Assembly: GCF_008362905.1 (NCBI RefSeq)
Contig: NZ_VFJB01000010.1
Coordinates: 1 to 64,000 of the forward strand
DNA length: 64,000 bases
Direction of reading: 5' to 3'
DNA from: Deferribacter autotrophicus
GTDB taxonomy: Bacteria > Chrysiogenota > Deferribacteres > Deferribacterales > Deferribacteraceae
Below, piece by piece: positions 1 to 8,005 of the stretch (within the stretch, counting starts at the first letter, position 1; each line of letters begins with the position of its first letter). Under the pieces are notes generated by a model that made no database searches, was not told where the DNA came from, and saw nothing but the letters and a program-made list of their open reading frames with translations. The translations under genes were made by a program, and so were the position numbers.

Positions 1-52
1 TGCCCGTATCGCTTTATTCGGACACCCGTATCGCTATCATTCGGACACTTTA
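1..52. repeat. IS21 left-end terminal repeats
   Basis: Two tandem copies of the unit CCGTATCGCT-N3/4-ATTCGGACA are present. They match the inverted units at the other end of the element and are the expected binding sites for the IstA transposase. Confidence 0.8.
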
Positions 53-111
53 GACACTAATTTTAAGACCCCTTCTATGCAAAACTAACCTCACGGTATT
101 TTTTAGTATCA

Positions 112-849
112 CTAAACTATATTCTCCTCTGATTTCAGTTTTCTAACACTTTCTCCGCTAAGTTTTATCTTATGACTGCTATGTACCAATCTGTCAAGTA
201 TTGCATCTGCCACAGTGGCATTCTTTAGACAATCATACCAGTTATCAATTGGTAATTGAGAAGTAACTATTGTTGAATTCACGCCAACTCTATCCTCTAT
301 TACTTCTAATAAATCATTAGCTTCATCAGCCTCAAACGCACTGATACCAAAATCATCTAAAATGAGAAGATTAAACCTTGCAAGACGGGAAAGCATTTTT
401 ATATAATCACCTTCTAACCTTGCCAGTTTTAATTCTTCCATTAATCTGGGAACCCTGTAATATCTCGCAGTATAACCATCAAGAATTGCTCTGTTTGCCA
501 GTGCTTGAGCTATATAGCTCTTCCCCGTACCAGTAGGCCCAGTAATAATTATGTTCTGTTTTCTTCTCAAATAATCACCTCCTATCAGAGAAGTCATTAT
601 ACTTTTATTCAATCCCCGTTGAATACCGTAATCGATATCTTCCACCCTTGCCATCTTCTCTTTCAGTTTTGCGGCAGCCAAGTTTCTTTTAATCTTTCGA
701 TTCAGCCTTTCCGATAGTTCGGCTTGAAGTAACTGAATTAATCTTTCTTCAAAGGGCATTTCGTTGTAAACTGGGTTTTCTTGTTGTTTGGTAAGTGCAG
801 CACTAAACCCTTTTAAACTTAATTGTGATAAAAGATTATCAAGTTCCAT
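112..849 (-). CDS. istB: IstB, IS21 transposition helper ATPase
   Basis: This 245-residue protein is the AAA+ ATPase partner of the IS21 transposase; it is related to DnaC and helps select target DNA. The Walker A motif GPTGTGKS is near residue 104 and the Walker B motif LLILDDFG near residue 163. Length is normal for the family. Its start codon overlaps the istA stop codon by one base, so translation is probably coupled. An identical C-terminal fragment lies at 62100-62394. The identification is secure; activity is inferred from intact motifs. Confidence 0.95.
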   Translation of the reverse strand: MELDNLLSQLSLKGFSAALTKQQENPVYNEMPFEERLIQLLQAELSERLNRKIKRNLAAAKLKEKMARVEDIDYGIQRGLNKSIMTSLIGGDYLRRKQNIIITGPTGTGKSYIAQALANRAILDGYTARYYRVPRLMEELKLARLEGDYIKMLSRLARFNLLILDDFGISAFEADEANDLLEVIEDRVGVNSTIVTSQLPIDNWYDCLKNATVADAILDRLVHSSHKIKLSGESVRKLKSEENIV

Positions 850-2399
850 TACTTTTCCTCCTTCTCTTCCTTGTAGTATTGTTTACCCCTTATATTCTCA
901 TGCTTATTTAAAGGGGTGATATCTTTTTTCGGTCTTTGCTGATAAGATTTGGTCTTCAAGATAGTTTTTACGCTTTTTACTGTAAACGCTCCTATTGAAA
1001 TCGCTTTTTGACAGCTTAATTCCAATTCCTTTGCAGAGTATTCATCGGATAATTTTAATATCGCAATACAGGTTCTATAAGCATTTACAGGGTGATTCCT
1101 TGATTCCATTATCATTTTCATCAACTTAGTCGTATTTAAGCCTATTTTAGATGCCCAAAAAAATATTCTTTTTGGACTCCATCTTTCTTTACTCAATACG
1201 TGGTTAGGTGGCATATGTTCATCCAAAGTAGAAGCTTGACCTTTAATAAATAACCTGGGATGAACTGCTATTAATTTACCTTTGAAAAATATTTCTACGG
1301 TAGTGTTGGAATACCATACATCAACCTTTGATTTTATATATTGATAAGGAACAGAATAATAATTACCTGCAACTTCCACATGATAATCTAAATGAACCGT
1401 TCGTAATAAGTGCTCTCTATATTGGTAACGCTTCTTAGGTAATGGTAGCAATTCTTGACGCTCTAACTCCTCTAACAGCTCAAACCTACTCTTACCTATA
1501 CCCCTTATCTTTTTTTCATTGTATTGCTCCATAAGAGGCTTTATAACAGCATTTATCTCTTCTACTCCGTAAAACACCCTATTCCTCAATTTGGCTAATA
1601 TCCAGCGCTGTATCCCCTGAACTGCCTGCTCCACTTTCGCTTTATCCTTTGGATGGTTAGGTCTAGCTGGAATTATTACTGTATTGTAATATCTTGCCAT
1701 ATCTAAATAGCTGGAATTCAATTCAAGGGTTTCTCGAGTATTCTTTATTACTGCTGATTTTAAATTATCAGGAATTATTTGTCTCGGAACTCCTCCAAAA
1801 TATTCAAAAGCCAACGTATGAGACAATATAAACGAAGACTGCTTTTGATTAGGAGTCGCATGAACAAATACCGCACCCGAGGCTCCAAGTACTGCTACAA
1901 ATATTTGAACTGCTTTCTCCTCTCCTGTACTTACATCAACCATATTCATCGTTAATCCTGAATAATCAACAAACATCGTCTCCCCAGCATAATATATCTG
2001 ACGCATTGTAGGGGATAGTCTTTGAATATAATCTTGGCAATATTTCTTAAACTGAGTATAGTTGTAACCTTCCGGATGTCTTTCTTTGTATTCCTGCCAT
2101 AATAGTAACCATGTGACACCTTTTTTGCGTATCTCTTCAGCTATGTATGCAAAATCAGGTAATGGACGGTTGTTTCTTGACTTTGCTTTACGCTCTGGGA
2201 ATAGCTTATCTTCAAGCTCATTATCCAAAAGCTTTAGCCCTTCTTCTATCGATAATCCCGTTATTTGAAAACGTGTACAGTAATCTAATACCGTTGATTT
2301 GGGAACTCCTAAAGAACGGCTAATTGCCCGATACGATAACTTATTTTGAAATCTTAAACGTAAAACATCTTTTACCATAGCCATAGCTAACCTCTTCAT
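849..2399 (-). CDS. istA: IstA, IS21 transposase
   Basis: This 516-residue DDE transposase has an N-terminal helix-turn-helix (about residues 15-45, SYRAISRSLGVPKSTVLDY). The rve-type catalytic core shows D in FVDYSG (about 145), D in IPDNLKSA (about 208) and E in KAKVEQAV (about 254). A Mu-type C-terminal domain with SVPYQYI follows. The start is preceded by a GGGGGAG ribosome-binding site. All three catalytic acids are present and length is normal, so the element may still be mobile. Confidence 0.95.
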   Translation of the reverse strand: MKRLAMAMVKDVLRLRFQNKLSYRAISRSLGVPKSTVLDYCTRFQITGLSIEEGLKLLDNELEDKLFPERKAKSRNNRPLPDFAYIAEEIRKKGVTWLLLWQEYKERHPEGYNYTQFKKYCQDYIQRLSPTMRQIYYAGETMFVDYSGLTMNMVDVSTGEEKAVQIFVAVLGASGAVFVHATPNQKQSSFILSHTLAFEYFGGVPRQIIPDNLKSAVIKNTRETLELNSSYLDMARYYNTVIIPARPNHPKDKAKVEQAVQGIQRWILAKLRNRVFYGVEEINAVIKPLMEQYNEKKIRGIGKSRFELLEELERQELLPLPKKRYQYREHLLRTVHLDYHVEVAGNYYSVPYQYIKSKVDVWYSNTTVEIFFKGKLIAVHPRLFIKGQASTLDEHMPPNHVLSKERWSPKRIFFWASKIGLNTTKLMKMIMESRNHPVNAYRTCIAILKLSDEYSAKELELSCQKAISIGAFTVKSVKTILKTKSYQQRPKKDITPLNKHENIRGKQYYKEEKEEK

Positions 2400-2460
2400 T
2401 TTTACTCCCCCTTTGTTTACTTTATGGGGAGTTTAGAGGTTAGTTTCGCTTAACTCAAGG

Positions 2461-2552
2461 TGTCCGAATAGTAGCGCTATGGTGTCCGAATGTTTCCGAT
2501 ACGGTGTCCGAATAAAAACGATATCACTGTCCGAATGTCAGCGATACAGGCA
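2461..2552. repeat. IS21 right-end terminal repeats
   Basis: Four tandem units begin TGTCCGAAT at 2461, 2483, 2505 and 2528. Each continues to a variant of CGATAC/GCGCTAT, inverted relative to the units at the left end. The outermost unit ends in the element tip at 2552. Confidence 0.8.
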
Positions 2553-2630
2553 GCTCCATTAATTTTTTTATTTTGGCAACACAAAATTACAAATCTTCCA
2601 AACTAAAAATGTAATAACGCAAAATTCTTT

Positions 2631-3695
2631 TTACATTTTTTTCCAAACATTTTTTCTTCTGTTTTTTTTAGTAATGAGTTTTTCTTTTTTTAAATCATCG
2701 ATAACTTTTTTTATAAAATCGATTGGTATATCGGGAAACAGTTCACTTATCATCTCAAATGTAAATTCTTCTGGCAAGTCATCCATAATTTTCTTTTTTA
2801 TCTCATAATAGATTCCTCCTTTGATTACTGGCGTAGTTCCATATTCTTGTATTATTTCAGATATTTTTTCATGAGGAGTGTCATTTTCATGGGAATCTAC
2901 AGCTTCAAAAAATCTATATGTCCATTCGTTGGCAAGTTTACGATTACCAGCAAACACTATAGGAAGATTCGGGTGGAAAGCAAATAGTTCAGCAATGGCT
3001 TTTACCGCAAAAGAGGGTGTATAAAATTTTAATTTATCAGCTTTTAAAAAATCTGAGTAGTTTGCTTCAATAACAAGAGCTGAATATTTGTATGCTGAAA
3101 GTTCAGCAAGCTGTTGATGGAAAACTGACATTTTTCGAAATTCGGAAATCAGATTATCAAATGTTTTTCTTTCCACTACAGCAAGTATTTCATTATCTTT
3201 TAGTAATGCATAATCACCCACGGGTAATCTTGTTTTTTCGGTATTGCTATTTGAGAATTTCCATGGATATTTTTCATTAGTATCTATTAGAATATTTAAG
3301 TTTTCTGAGTGATAGGTTATTAACTTAACCCTTGGTTTCCTTTCCTTTAATGCTTGTTGTGTTCTCCAAAAAATTTGTTCGTATTCTCCATCTTTGGTTT
3401 TGTACTTTTTCTTAAGAAATAAAAAATCGCATCGTTTGTTTATTGGTCTATCAAGGACAACGACAAGTCTTTTGCCTATTCTTTTTAAAGATATGACAGG
3501 TACCCTTTCTATTTCTTCAATTGGTGGATCCATTTTTCTATTATCTTCACGAAGACAAAAAATATTACCTTTTTGTCCTGGCCATTTATCTTGTACTCTG
3601 AGTGCCAATAAGGTTTTATCCCCCTGTCTAATAGTCAGGCGGTATGGAAATTTTTCGTTATTAACTGATTCAAGAACGTAAAAAGTTGTTGCCAT
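2631..3695 (-). CDS. ERCC4-domain (XPF-type) nuclease
   Basis: This 354-residue protein carries the ERCC4 nuclease signature in its middle: D138 in LIDTNE, GDY at 160-162 and VVERK at 173-177, matching the GDX(n)ERKX3D core of XPF/Mus81 nucleases, with D180 following. The first 120 residues are basic and unassigned. The last 80 residues look like a winged helix (PEEFTFEMISELFPDIPIDFIKKVIDDL) that could bind DNA. ERCC4 proteins cut branched DNA or act in repair, but the substrate here is unknown. It stands alone between the IS21 element and tRNA-Arg, with no obvious operon partner. Confidence 0.8.
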   Translation of the reverse strand: MATTFYVLESVNNEKFPYRLTIRQGDKTLLALRVQDKWPGQKGNIFCLREDNRKMDPPIEEIERVPVISLKRIGKRLVVVLDRPINKRCDFLFLKKKYKTKDGEYEQIFWRTQQALKERKPRVKLITYHSENLNILIDTNEKYPWKFSNSNTEKTRLPVGDYALLKDNEILAVVERKTFDNLISEFRKMSVFHQQLAELSAYKYSALVIEANYSDFLKADKLKFYTPSFAVKAIAELFAFHPNLPIVFAGNRKLANEWTYRFFEAVDSHENDTPHEKISEIIQEYGTTPVIKGGIYYEIKKKIMDDLPEEFTFEMISELFPDIPIDFIKKVIDDLKKEKLITKKNRRKNVWKKM

Positions 3696-3801
3696 GGCTA
3701 ATTGCTCAGAGCTATATTTTCTCTTTAATAACTTGTTTATTAATTTATTTTATACAAAATTTTTTCTGTAGTCACTCTATTTTTTCAAAACCTTGTTTGA
3801 T

Positions 3802-3934
3802 TGTCTTTATGGAAAAACATTTTCTGGGTTCAAGTTCCCATAAAACCGACATGGACGGCGGTTTTAGAGGAACTTGCCTCGGAGCAAAACTGGACGTTTT
3901 GCGAGAATGAAGAAAATGTTTTTCCATAAACAAT
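3802..3934. repeat. cruciform-forming intergenic element
   Basis: A perfect 20-bp inverted repeat (3806-3825 with 3911-3930) encloses further nested stems: CAAGTTCC 3831-3838 with 3869-3876, AAAACCG 3842-3848 with CGGTTTT 3859-3865, and GCAAAAC 3884-3890 with GTTTTGC 3896-3902. Two loops contain TGGAC. Folded as RNA or single-stranded DNA this gives a branched structure with four stems. Both strands have open frames through it, but these are by-products of the symmetry. It may be a non-autonomous mobile repeat or a structured RNA. The remainder of 3696-4014 holds nothing else I recognise. Confidence 0.7.
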
Positions 3935-4014
3935 AAAGTGTAACTTTTTGAAATATAATCATAAATTATACTAGTAACCAAAAAAATGGGGTGACTCCAG
4001 AGGTAATTTTATTC

Positions 4015-4042
4015 TTGACTAAATTGGAAAAAACTATATATT
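4015..4042 (+). promoter_or_regulatory. candidate promoter of tRNA-Arg
   Basis: TTGACT at 4015-4020 and TATATT at 4037-4042 are separated by 16 bases, about 18 bases before the tRNA 5' end. Confidence 0.5.
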
Positions 4043-4059
4043 TGCATCTGCTTGAACAT

Positions 4060-4133
4060 GCGCCCTTAGCTCAACTGGATAGAGCATCTGACTACGGATC
4101 AGAAGGTTGGGGGTTCGACTCCTCCAGGGCGCG
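4060..4133 (+). tRNA. tRNA-Arg (anticodon ACG)
   Basis: The cloverleaf is complete. The acceptor stem GCGCCCT pairs with AGGGCGC, the D arm is GCTC/GAGC, the anticodon stem TCTGA/TCAGA carries loop CTACGGA, and the T arm has TTCGACT. The discriminator base is G and CCA is not encoded. A T-rich stretch follows. Confidence 0.95.
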
Positions 4134-4306
4134 TTTCCTTTTCTTAATTTTTCAATAAATTATCAAAATTCAAAATAGCCTAAAATAGCTCAAAATAAAC
4201 ATAAAAAATGATACAAAGACGTCACAGTTTTTTCATGAATTTTCCAATAGCTGAAATAAGGATGTTGTACAGTCATATACTCAACCTATAACATGCTGAT
4301 AGTGTT

Positions 4307-4384
4307 GAGATTGCTTCGCTAACGCTCAGGGTGACGCCTTTATGTTTTTAGTCATTGCGAGGAGCATTTGCGACGAAGCAATCT
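4307..4384. repeat. palindromic intergenic repeat (GATTGCTTC / GAAGCAATC type)
   Basis: GAGATTGCTTCG at 4307-4318 is inverted as CGACGAAGCAATCT at 4371-4384, with CATTGCGAGGAG inside. A related copy lies near 27478. This type of BIME-like palindrome occurs in many bacterial genomes. Nothing else is recognisable in 4134-4483. Confidence 0.6.
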
Positions 4385-4483
4385 ATTGTTTATCAATAAG
4401 TTACAAATCTATAATATCTTTTTTATTGTGCAATATTCTCGAAATATAAATTATTTATTTTAAACAGCTATTTTTTTCAACAT

Positions 4484-4735
4484 TTAATACTTCCCTTCAT
4501 CAATAGCCACAAGACACCACTCGAGATTTTCCCTACTGAAAGACAGCTCATAAATATTTTCTCCTTCTGTCACAGTATACTTATAAATCACATCTCGCCC
4601 TTCTCTTTCCTTCCACTGATAAATAATTTTTTTTATGAAAATTTTTGTGCCATAATATATAAACCACACAGGCTTTGGAAACCCCTCATAAAAGATAGCA
4701 CCGACCTTTATTTTCTCATTTAGCATCACCAACAT
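4484..4735 (-). CDS. small conserved protein of unknown function
   Basis: I chose the start at 4735 (83 residues, MLVMLNEKIKVG...) because a GGAGG site at 4745-4749 lies nine bases before it; a longer frame begins at 4804 without such a site. The protein has no signal peptide or membrane segment. It contains KPVWFIYYG followed by YQWKEREG and a C-terminal YELSFSRENLEWCLV, which reads as a small all-beta domain resembling DUF6504-like proteins. That resemblance is from memory and uncertain. It is a single-gene unit. Confidence 0.6.
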   Translation of the reverse strand: MLVMLNEKIKVGAIFYEGFPKPVWFIYYGTKIFIKKIIYQWKEREGRDVIYKYTVTEGENIYELSFSRENLEWCLVAIDEGKY

Positions 4736-4831
4736 ATTAAAAACCTCCATAGCAAACATATGTTCGCCTATACATTTTATACCATATCTCCTTTTAATTT
4801 TCAAGAAATCATTGAAATGTACTTTAATCTA

Positions 4832-4990
4832 ACGTCACTCCAATTTTTGTAAATATCCCTATTACTGCACAAATTGAGGAAATACATTTTTCGTTGTAAG
4901 GGTTGTAAGAGTAGTAAAAGTAGTAGGGGTAAAAGGGAAATAAGGAGATAGAAAAAGTTCAATAACTAAGATTCAATGTTTAAAATAGGT
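4832..4990 (-). repeat. composite intergenic repeat, copy a
   Basis: Read on the minus strand, this stretch contains GAACTTTTTCTATCTCC (near 4960-4940), then degenerate decamers of the TTACAACC type (4930-4890), and ends with GGAGTGACG near 4835. The same order of parts is seen at 23215-23375 on the plus strand. Confidence 0.55.
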
Positions 4991-5029
4991 TTATGTTGAA
5001 ATTAAAGAAGTAAATATGAAGTACCACTC

Positions 5030-5110
5030 ATACAGCTCTTATTACTCTTACAACCTTTACTACCCTTACGACCATTGACAACTATAAAGATAATCCTCCT
5101 GTTCATAAAG
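5030..5110 (+). repeat. composite intergenic repeat, partial copy in opposite orientation
   Basis: Degenerate decamers (CTCTTACAACC, CTACCCTTACGACC) are followed by CATTGACAACTATAAA. The second part closely matches CATTGCCAACCATAAA at 23321-23340. Together with 4832-4990 it makes a long imperfect palindrome in the 4736-5294 gap. Confidence 0.5.
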
Positions 5111-5294
5111 AACTGGAATACTCCAACACTTTAATCCATTGACTAACAATAAAAATAGAATAGTATGGTTAATATAAAATTTTTGGTGACAGCAGTCATG
5201 CCAGTTATTACAATTGAAGGAACAAAGGTAAATATAGGACAAAAAATAGGCCTGACAATGTAAGCATTGAGAGAAAACTTATCTCAGAGGGAAC

Positions 5295-5864
5295 ATGTTC
5301 ACTGTAGATGAAATAGTTACCGAAAAACTTGAAATAAAAAAATCCACATTCATATCATATCTTGTTCCGTATGATCAATTTGATAGTTATCATGCTTATC
5401 TGAAAAAAGAACATAAAAAAGCAAACCATATTGTATGGGCTTATAGATTTTTAAATGATTATAATCAGATAATAGAAAATCAAACAGATGATGGAGAACC
5501 AAAAAACACATCAGGTAAACCCACATTAAATGTATTGAAAGGGAAAAATCTTGTTAATGTAGCCATCTTTACTGTCAGGTATTTCGGTGGAATAAAACTT
5601 GGAACAGGTGGACTTGTCAAAGCATATACAGAATCTGCAGCCAAAGTGGTTTCTAAAGCTAGATTAATAGATATTGATAAATGTTACACAAAAGATTTTT
5701 TATTAGACTATAACAAACTAAATTTTTTTGAATATCTTATTAGAATAAATAATGTAAAAATAATTGATAAAAAATTTACAACAAATCAAGTTAATATCAA
5801 ACTACAAGGGGATAAAAAGGTTTTAGAAGAAATTGCGTTATCCATTGAAAACAAATTCCACTAA
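5295..5864 (+). CDS. yigZ: YigZ/IMPACT family protein (UPF0029)
   Basis: This 189-residue protein matches the UPF0029 family. The N-terminal IMPACT domain shows the conserved HIVWAYRF, DDGEPKNTSGKP and VRYFGGIKLGTGGLVKAY blocks (residues 45-115), followed by a small C-terminal ferredoxin-like domain. The family is linked to translation regulation by homology to eukaryotic IMPACT, but the bacterial role is not settled. The start is preceded by AGAGGG. The gene converges on rsmI and the two overlap by 27 bases. Confidence 0.9.
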   Translation: MFTVDEIVTEKLEIKKSTFISYLVPYDQFDSYHAYLKKEHKKANHIVWAYRFLNDYNQIIENQTDDGEPKNTSGKPTLNVLKGKNLVNVAIFTVRYFGGIKLGTGGLVKAYTESAAKVVSKARLIDIDKCYTKDFLLDYNKLNFFEYLIRINNVKIIDKKFTTNQVNIKLQGDKKVLEEIALSIENKFH

Positions 5865-6659
5865 GTTATAGGCATCATTTCTTTTCAAACCAAACGTTTT
5901 TAAAATCTTTACAATATCCTTTTTATCAAACCCTTCCTTATAAAGTCCTTTTATAATCTTTTTATAGTCAGCATAATTTGTTTTATTATAAGTCTCTTTG
6001 TTGTTATCTACAACTATAACAAATTCCCCTTTAACAGTAATATCTTCAACTTCATTAATATTATCTATAAAAACTGTTTCCTCATAAATTTTTGAAATCT
6101 CTCTTATAACAGCAAAAGGAGGAGTAAAATAATCAAAAAGAATCTTCAAAGTATCTTTAACTCTGTGAGGTGCTTCGTAAAATATCAAAGTAGATTTTAT
6201 GGTAGTTAATCGCTCAATCTCTTTTATCTTTTCACTTTTTTTATGTTTTAAAAACCCATAAAAGAAAAAATGGTCACTTGGAAATCCAGACATAATAAGG
6301 GCAGGAACGAATGCAGTAGCCCCTGGCAACACTTCAAACTTTAAATTATTTTTTATCAATTCCTTTATTATAAAATGACCTGGATCTGAAATACAGGGAG
6401 TACCGGCTTCACTTATTAAAGCAAGCCTCAATCCACTTTTAAGTTTAGAAAGAACAAGAGAAATATTTTTTTTTTCGTTGTCCTTGTGAAGAGAAGTTAT
6501 TTTTTTCTTAATTCCATAATGATTTAATAAATTTAAAGCCTTTCTTGTATCTTCAGCTAAAACCTCATCAACTTGCTTTAAAACTTCAATACTTCTTAAT
6601 GTAATATCACCCAAATTCCCAATAGGGGTAGGAACAACATAAAAAGAGGTTTCTATCAT
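5838..6659 (-). CDS. rsmI: RsmI, 16S rRNA C1402 2'-O-methyltransferase
   Basis: RsmI uses S-adenosylmethionine to methylate the ribose of C1402 in 16S rRNA. The 273-residue protein starts with VVPTPIGNLGDIT (residues 7-19). It continues with the tetrapyrrole-methylase-type fold motifs AEDTRKALNLLNHYG, SEAGTPCISDPG and YEAPHR, and has the short C-terminal RsmI helical domain. Length is typical. It is the last gene of the long minus-strand operon and its start overlaps the preceding gene by four bases. Confidence 0.95.
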   Translation of the reverse strand: MIETSFYVVPTPIGNLGDITLRSIEVLKQVDEVLAEDTRKALNLLNHYGIKKKITSLHKDNEKKNISLVLSKLKSGLRLALISEAGTPCISDPGHFIIKELIKNNLKFEVLPGATAFVPALIMSGFPSDHFFFYGFLKHKKSEKIKEIERLTTIKSTLIFYEAPHRVKDTLKILFDYFTPPFAVIREISKIYEETVFIDNINEVEDITVKGEFVIVVDNNKETYNKTNYADYKKIIKGLYKEGFDKKDIVKILKTFGLKRNDAYNLVEFVFNG

Positions 6660-7036
6660 TTAACAGTGAAACTGATTGAATCAATCATTTTCCCATCTTC
6701 CGAATAAATCTCCACTTTCCACTCACCTTTCCATTTTGGCAATATTTTTTTCGAACTATATGTACGCCATCTATTTGAATTAACTGCTAGAGGAACTTCT
6801 GCCATAATGTTATCCTTGTAAATCCATATATGAATCACCTTTGTAGGATATTTATCAGTTTTGATTTCTGTAAAACAGTAAAGTTTCCCTACATGGGAAT
6901 CAAAACTATCAGAAACTTCTACAGGCTCACGATTTTGAATCCCTTTTGCTATAGCTTTTCTGCTTACTTTAATATCTGCATAGGCAAAAGCATTCAACAA
7001 AAAAATGGTCAAAAATACTAATATTAGACGTTTCAC
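6656..7036 (-). CDS. secreted DUF2914 domain protein
   Basis: This 126-residue protein has a signal peptide (MKRLILVFLTIFLLNAFAYA, cleavage about residue 20). It then forms a compact DUF2914-type domain: LYCFTEIKT, HIWIYKD, RTYSSKKILPKWKGEWKVEIYSEDGKMID. The DUF2914 fold is a small beta-sandwich found in envelope proteins; its role is unknown. It sits between trxB and rsmI with almost no spacing, so it is probably co-expressed with them rather than functionally tied to either. Confidence 0.75.
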   Translation of the reverse strand: MKRLILVFLTIFLLNAFAYADIKVSRKAIAKGIQNREPVEVSDSFDSHVGKLYCFTEIKTDKYPTKVIHIWIYKDNIMAEVPLAVNSNRWRTYSSKKILPKWKGEWKVEIYSEDGKMIDSISFTVK

Positions 7037-8005
7037 TTAATCCTCCTGAGGATAATTTTCTTCAATATACCTTTCAGCCATCTTTGCAGCAACAGCTCCA
7101 TCTGACACAGCAGTCACAATCTGTCTAAGCTCTTTCTTTCTTACATCACCAGCAGCAAAAATACCCGGAATATTAGTTTTTGTAGTTTCATCTGCAATTA
7201 TGAAACCTGACTCATCCATCTCTATCAACCCTCTAAAAGCATCAGTATCTGCAGTCCACCCTATAAAAACAAATACACCATCAACTTTCAATTCACTTGT
7301 CTTACCTAGCTTTTTATCATAGAGGGTAATAGATTCAATTTTATCCTCACCATTTACCTTTTTAACAACACTATTCCAAATAAACTCTATCTTAGGATTT
7401 GCAAATGCCCTATCTTGTAAGATTTTTGCAGCTCTAAGCTTATCTCTTCTATGCACAATATAAACTTTTTTAGCAAATTTAGTCAAATAGTGTCCCTCTT
7501 CAACGGCAGAATCCCCTCCACCAATTACAGCCACCACTTTATCTTTATAAAATGCTCCATCACAAGTAGCACAAAATGATATTCCTCTACCAAGGAATTT
7601 ATTTTCACCAGGAACCTCAAGATTTTTTGGTTTTGCACCTGAAGCGATTATGATAGTTTTAGTTTTAATTTTTATATCCTTATATTGCAAACATACATAT
7701 TTATAACCATCACAAAACTCAACACCTCTACATATTCCATTCTTTATCTCTACTCCAAAATGCTTAGCATGCTGATAAAGTTTCTCAGTTAAATCTCCAC
7801 CTGAAATCCCTTCAACAAAACCTGGATAGTTTTCAATAATTTCAGTTATAGCTACCTGCCCCCCAGGAAAGTTCTTTTCTAAGATTAAAGTCTTTAAATT
7901 ATCCCTCGCAGCATAGATTCCAGCTGTGAGCCCAGCTGGTCCTCCACCAATTATCACTACATCGTACACTTCTTTTAAGTCATCAAAATTAAAAAAATCT
8001 TCCAT
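7037..8005 (-). CDS. trxB: TrxB, thioredoxin reductase
   Basis: This 322-residue flavoprotein transfers electrons from NAD(P)H to thioredoxin. It has the FAD-binding GGGPAGLTAGIYAA (residues 21-34), the redox-active CATC (about 147-150), the pyridine nucleotide motif GGGDSAVEEG (about 167-176) and the C-terminal FAD motif GIFAAGDVR. Length is typical. It directly follows a membrane-anchored thioredoxin-fold protein in the same operon. No thioredoxin gene is next to it. Confidence 0.95.
   Translation of the reverse strand: MEDFFNFDDLKEVYDVVIIGGGPAGLTAGIYAARDNLKTLILEKNFPGGQVAITEIIENYPGFVEGISGGDLTEKLYQHAKHFGVEIKNGICRGVEFCDGYKYVCLQYKDIKIKTKTIIIASGAKPKNLEVPGENKFLGRGISFCATCDGAFYKDKVVAVIGGGDSAVEEGHYLTKFAKKVYIVHRRDKLRAAKILQDRAFANPKIEFIWNSVVKKVNGEDKIESITLYDKKLGKTSELKVDGVFVFIGWTADTDAFRGLIEMDESGFIIADETTKTNIPGIFAAGDVRKKELRQIVTAVSDGAVAAKMAERYIEENYPQED

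Larger units (their letters stand above)
1..2552 (-). mobile_element. IS21-family insertion sequence, complete
   Basis: The element carries istA and istB on the minus strand, overlapping by one base. Its ends are imperfect inverted repeats: the left end starts TGCCCGTATCGCT and the right end, read in reverse complement, starts TGCCTGTATCGCT; both continue to ATTCGGACA. Each end has several copies of this unit (two on the left, four on the right), which is the multiple-terminal-repeat arrangement known for IS21. The first base of the window is the first base of the element, so its left flank and target duplication cannot be seen. A second, truncated copy lies at 61989-62394 and is identical over 406 bases. 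Confidence 0.9.

Noticed and set aside
3772-3981. Open frames on both strands through the cruciform region
   Set aside because: They exist only because the palindrome is stop-poor; they have no ribosome-binding site and their sequence follows the symmetry of the repeat.
4484-4804. Longer form of the small conserved protein starting at 4804
   Set aside because: The extra 23 residues have no upstream ribosome-binding site, while an internal ATG has an ideal GGAGG.
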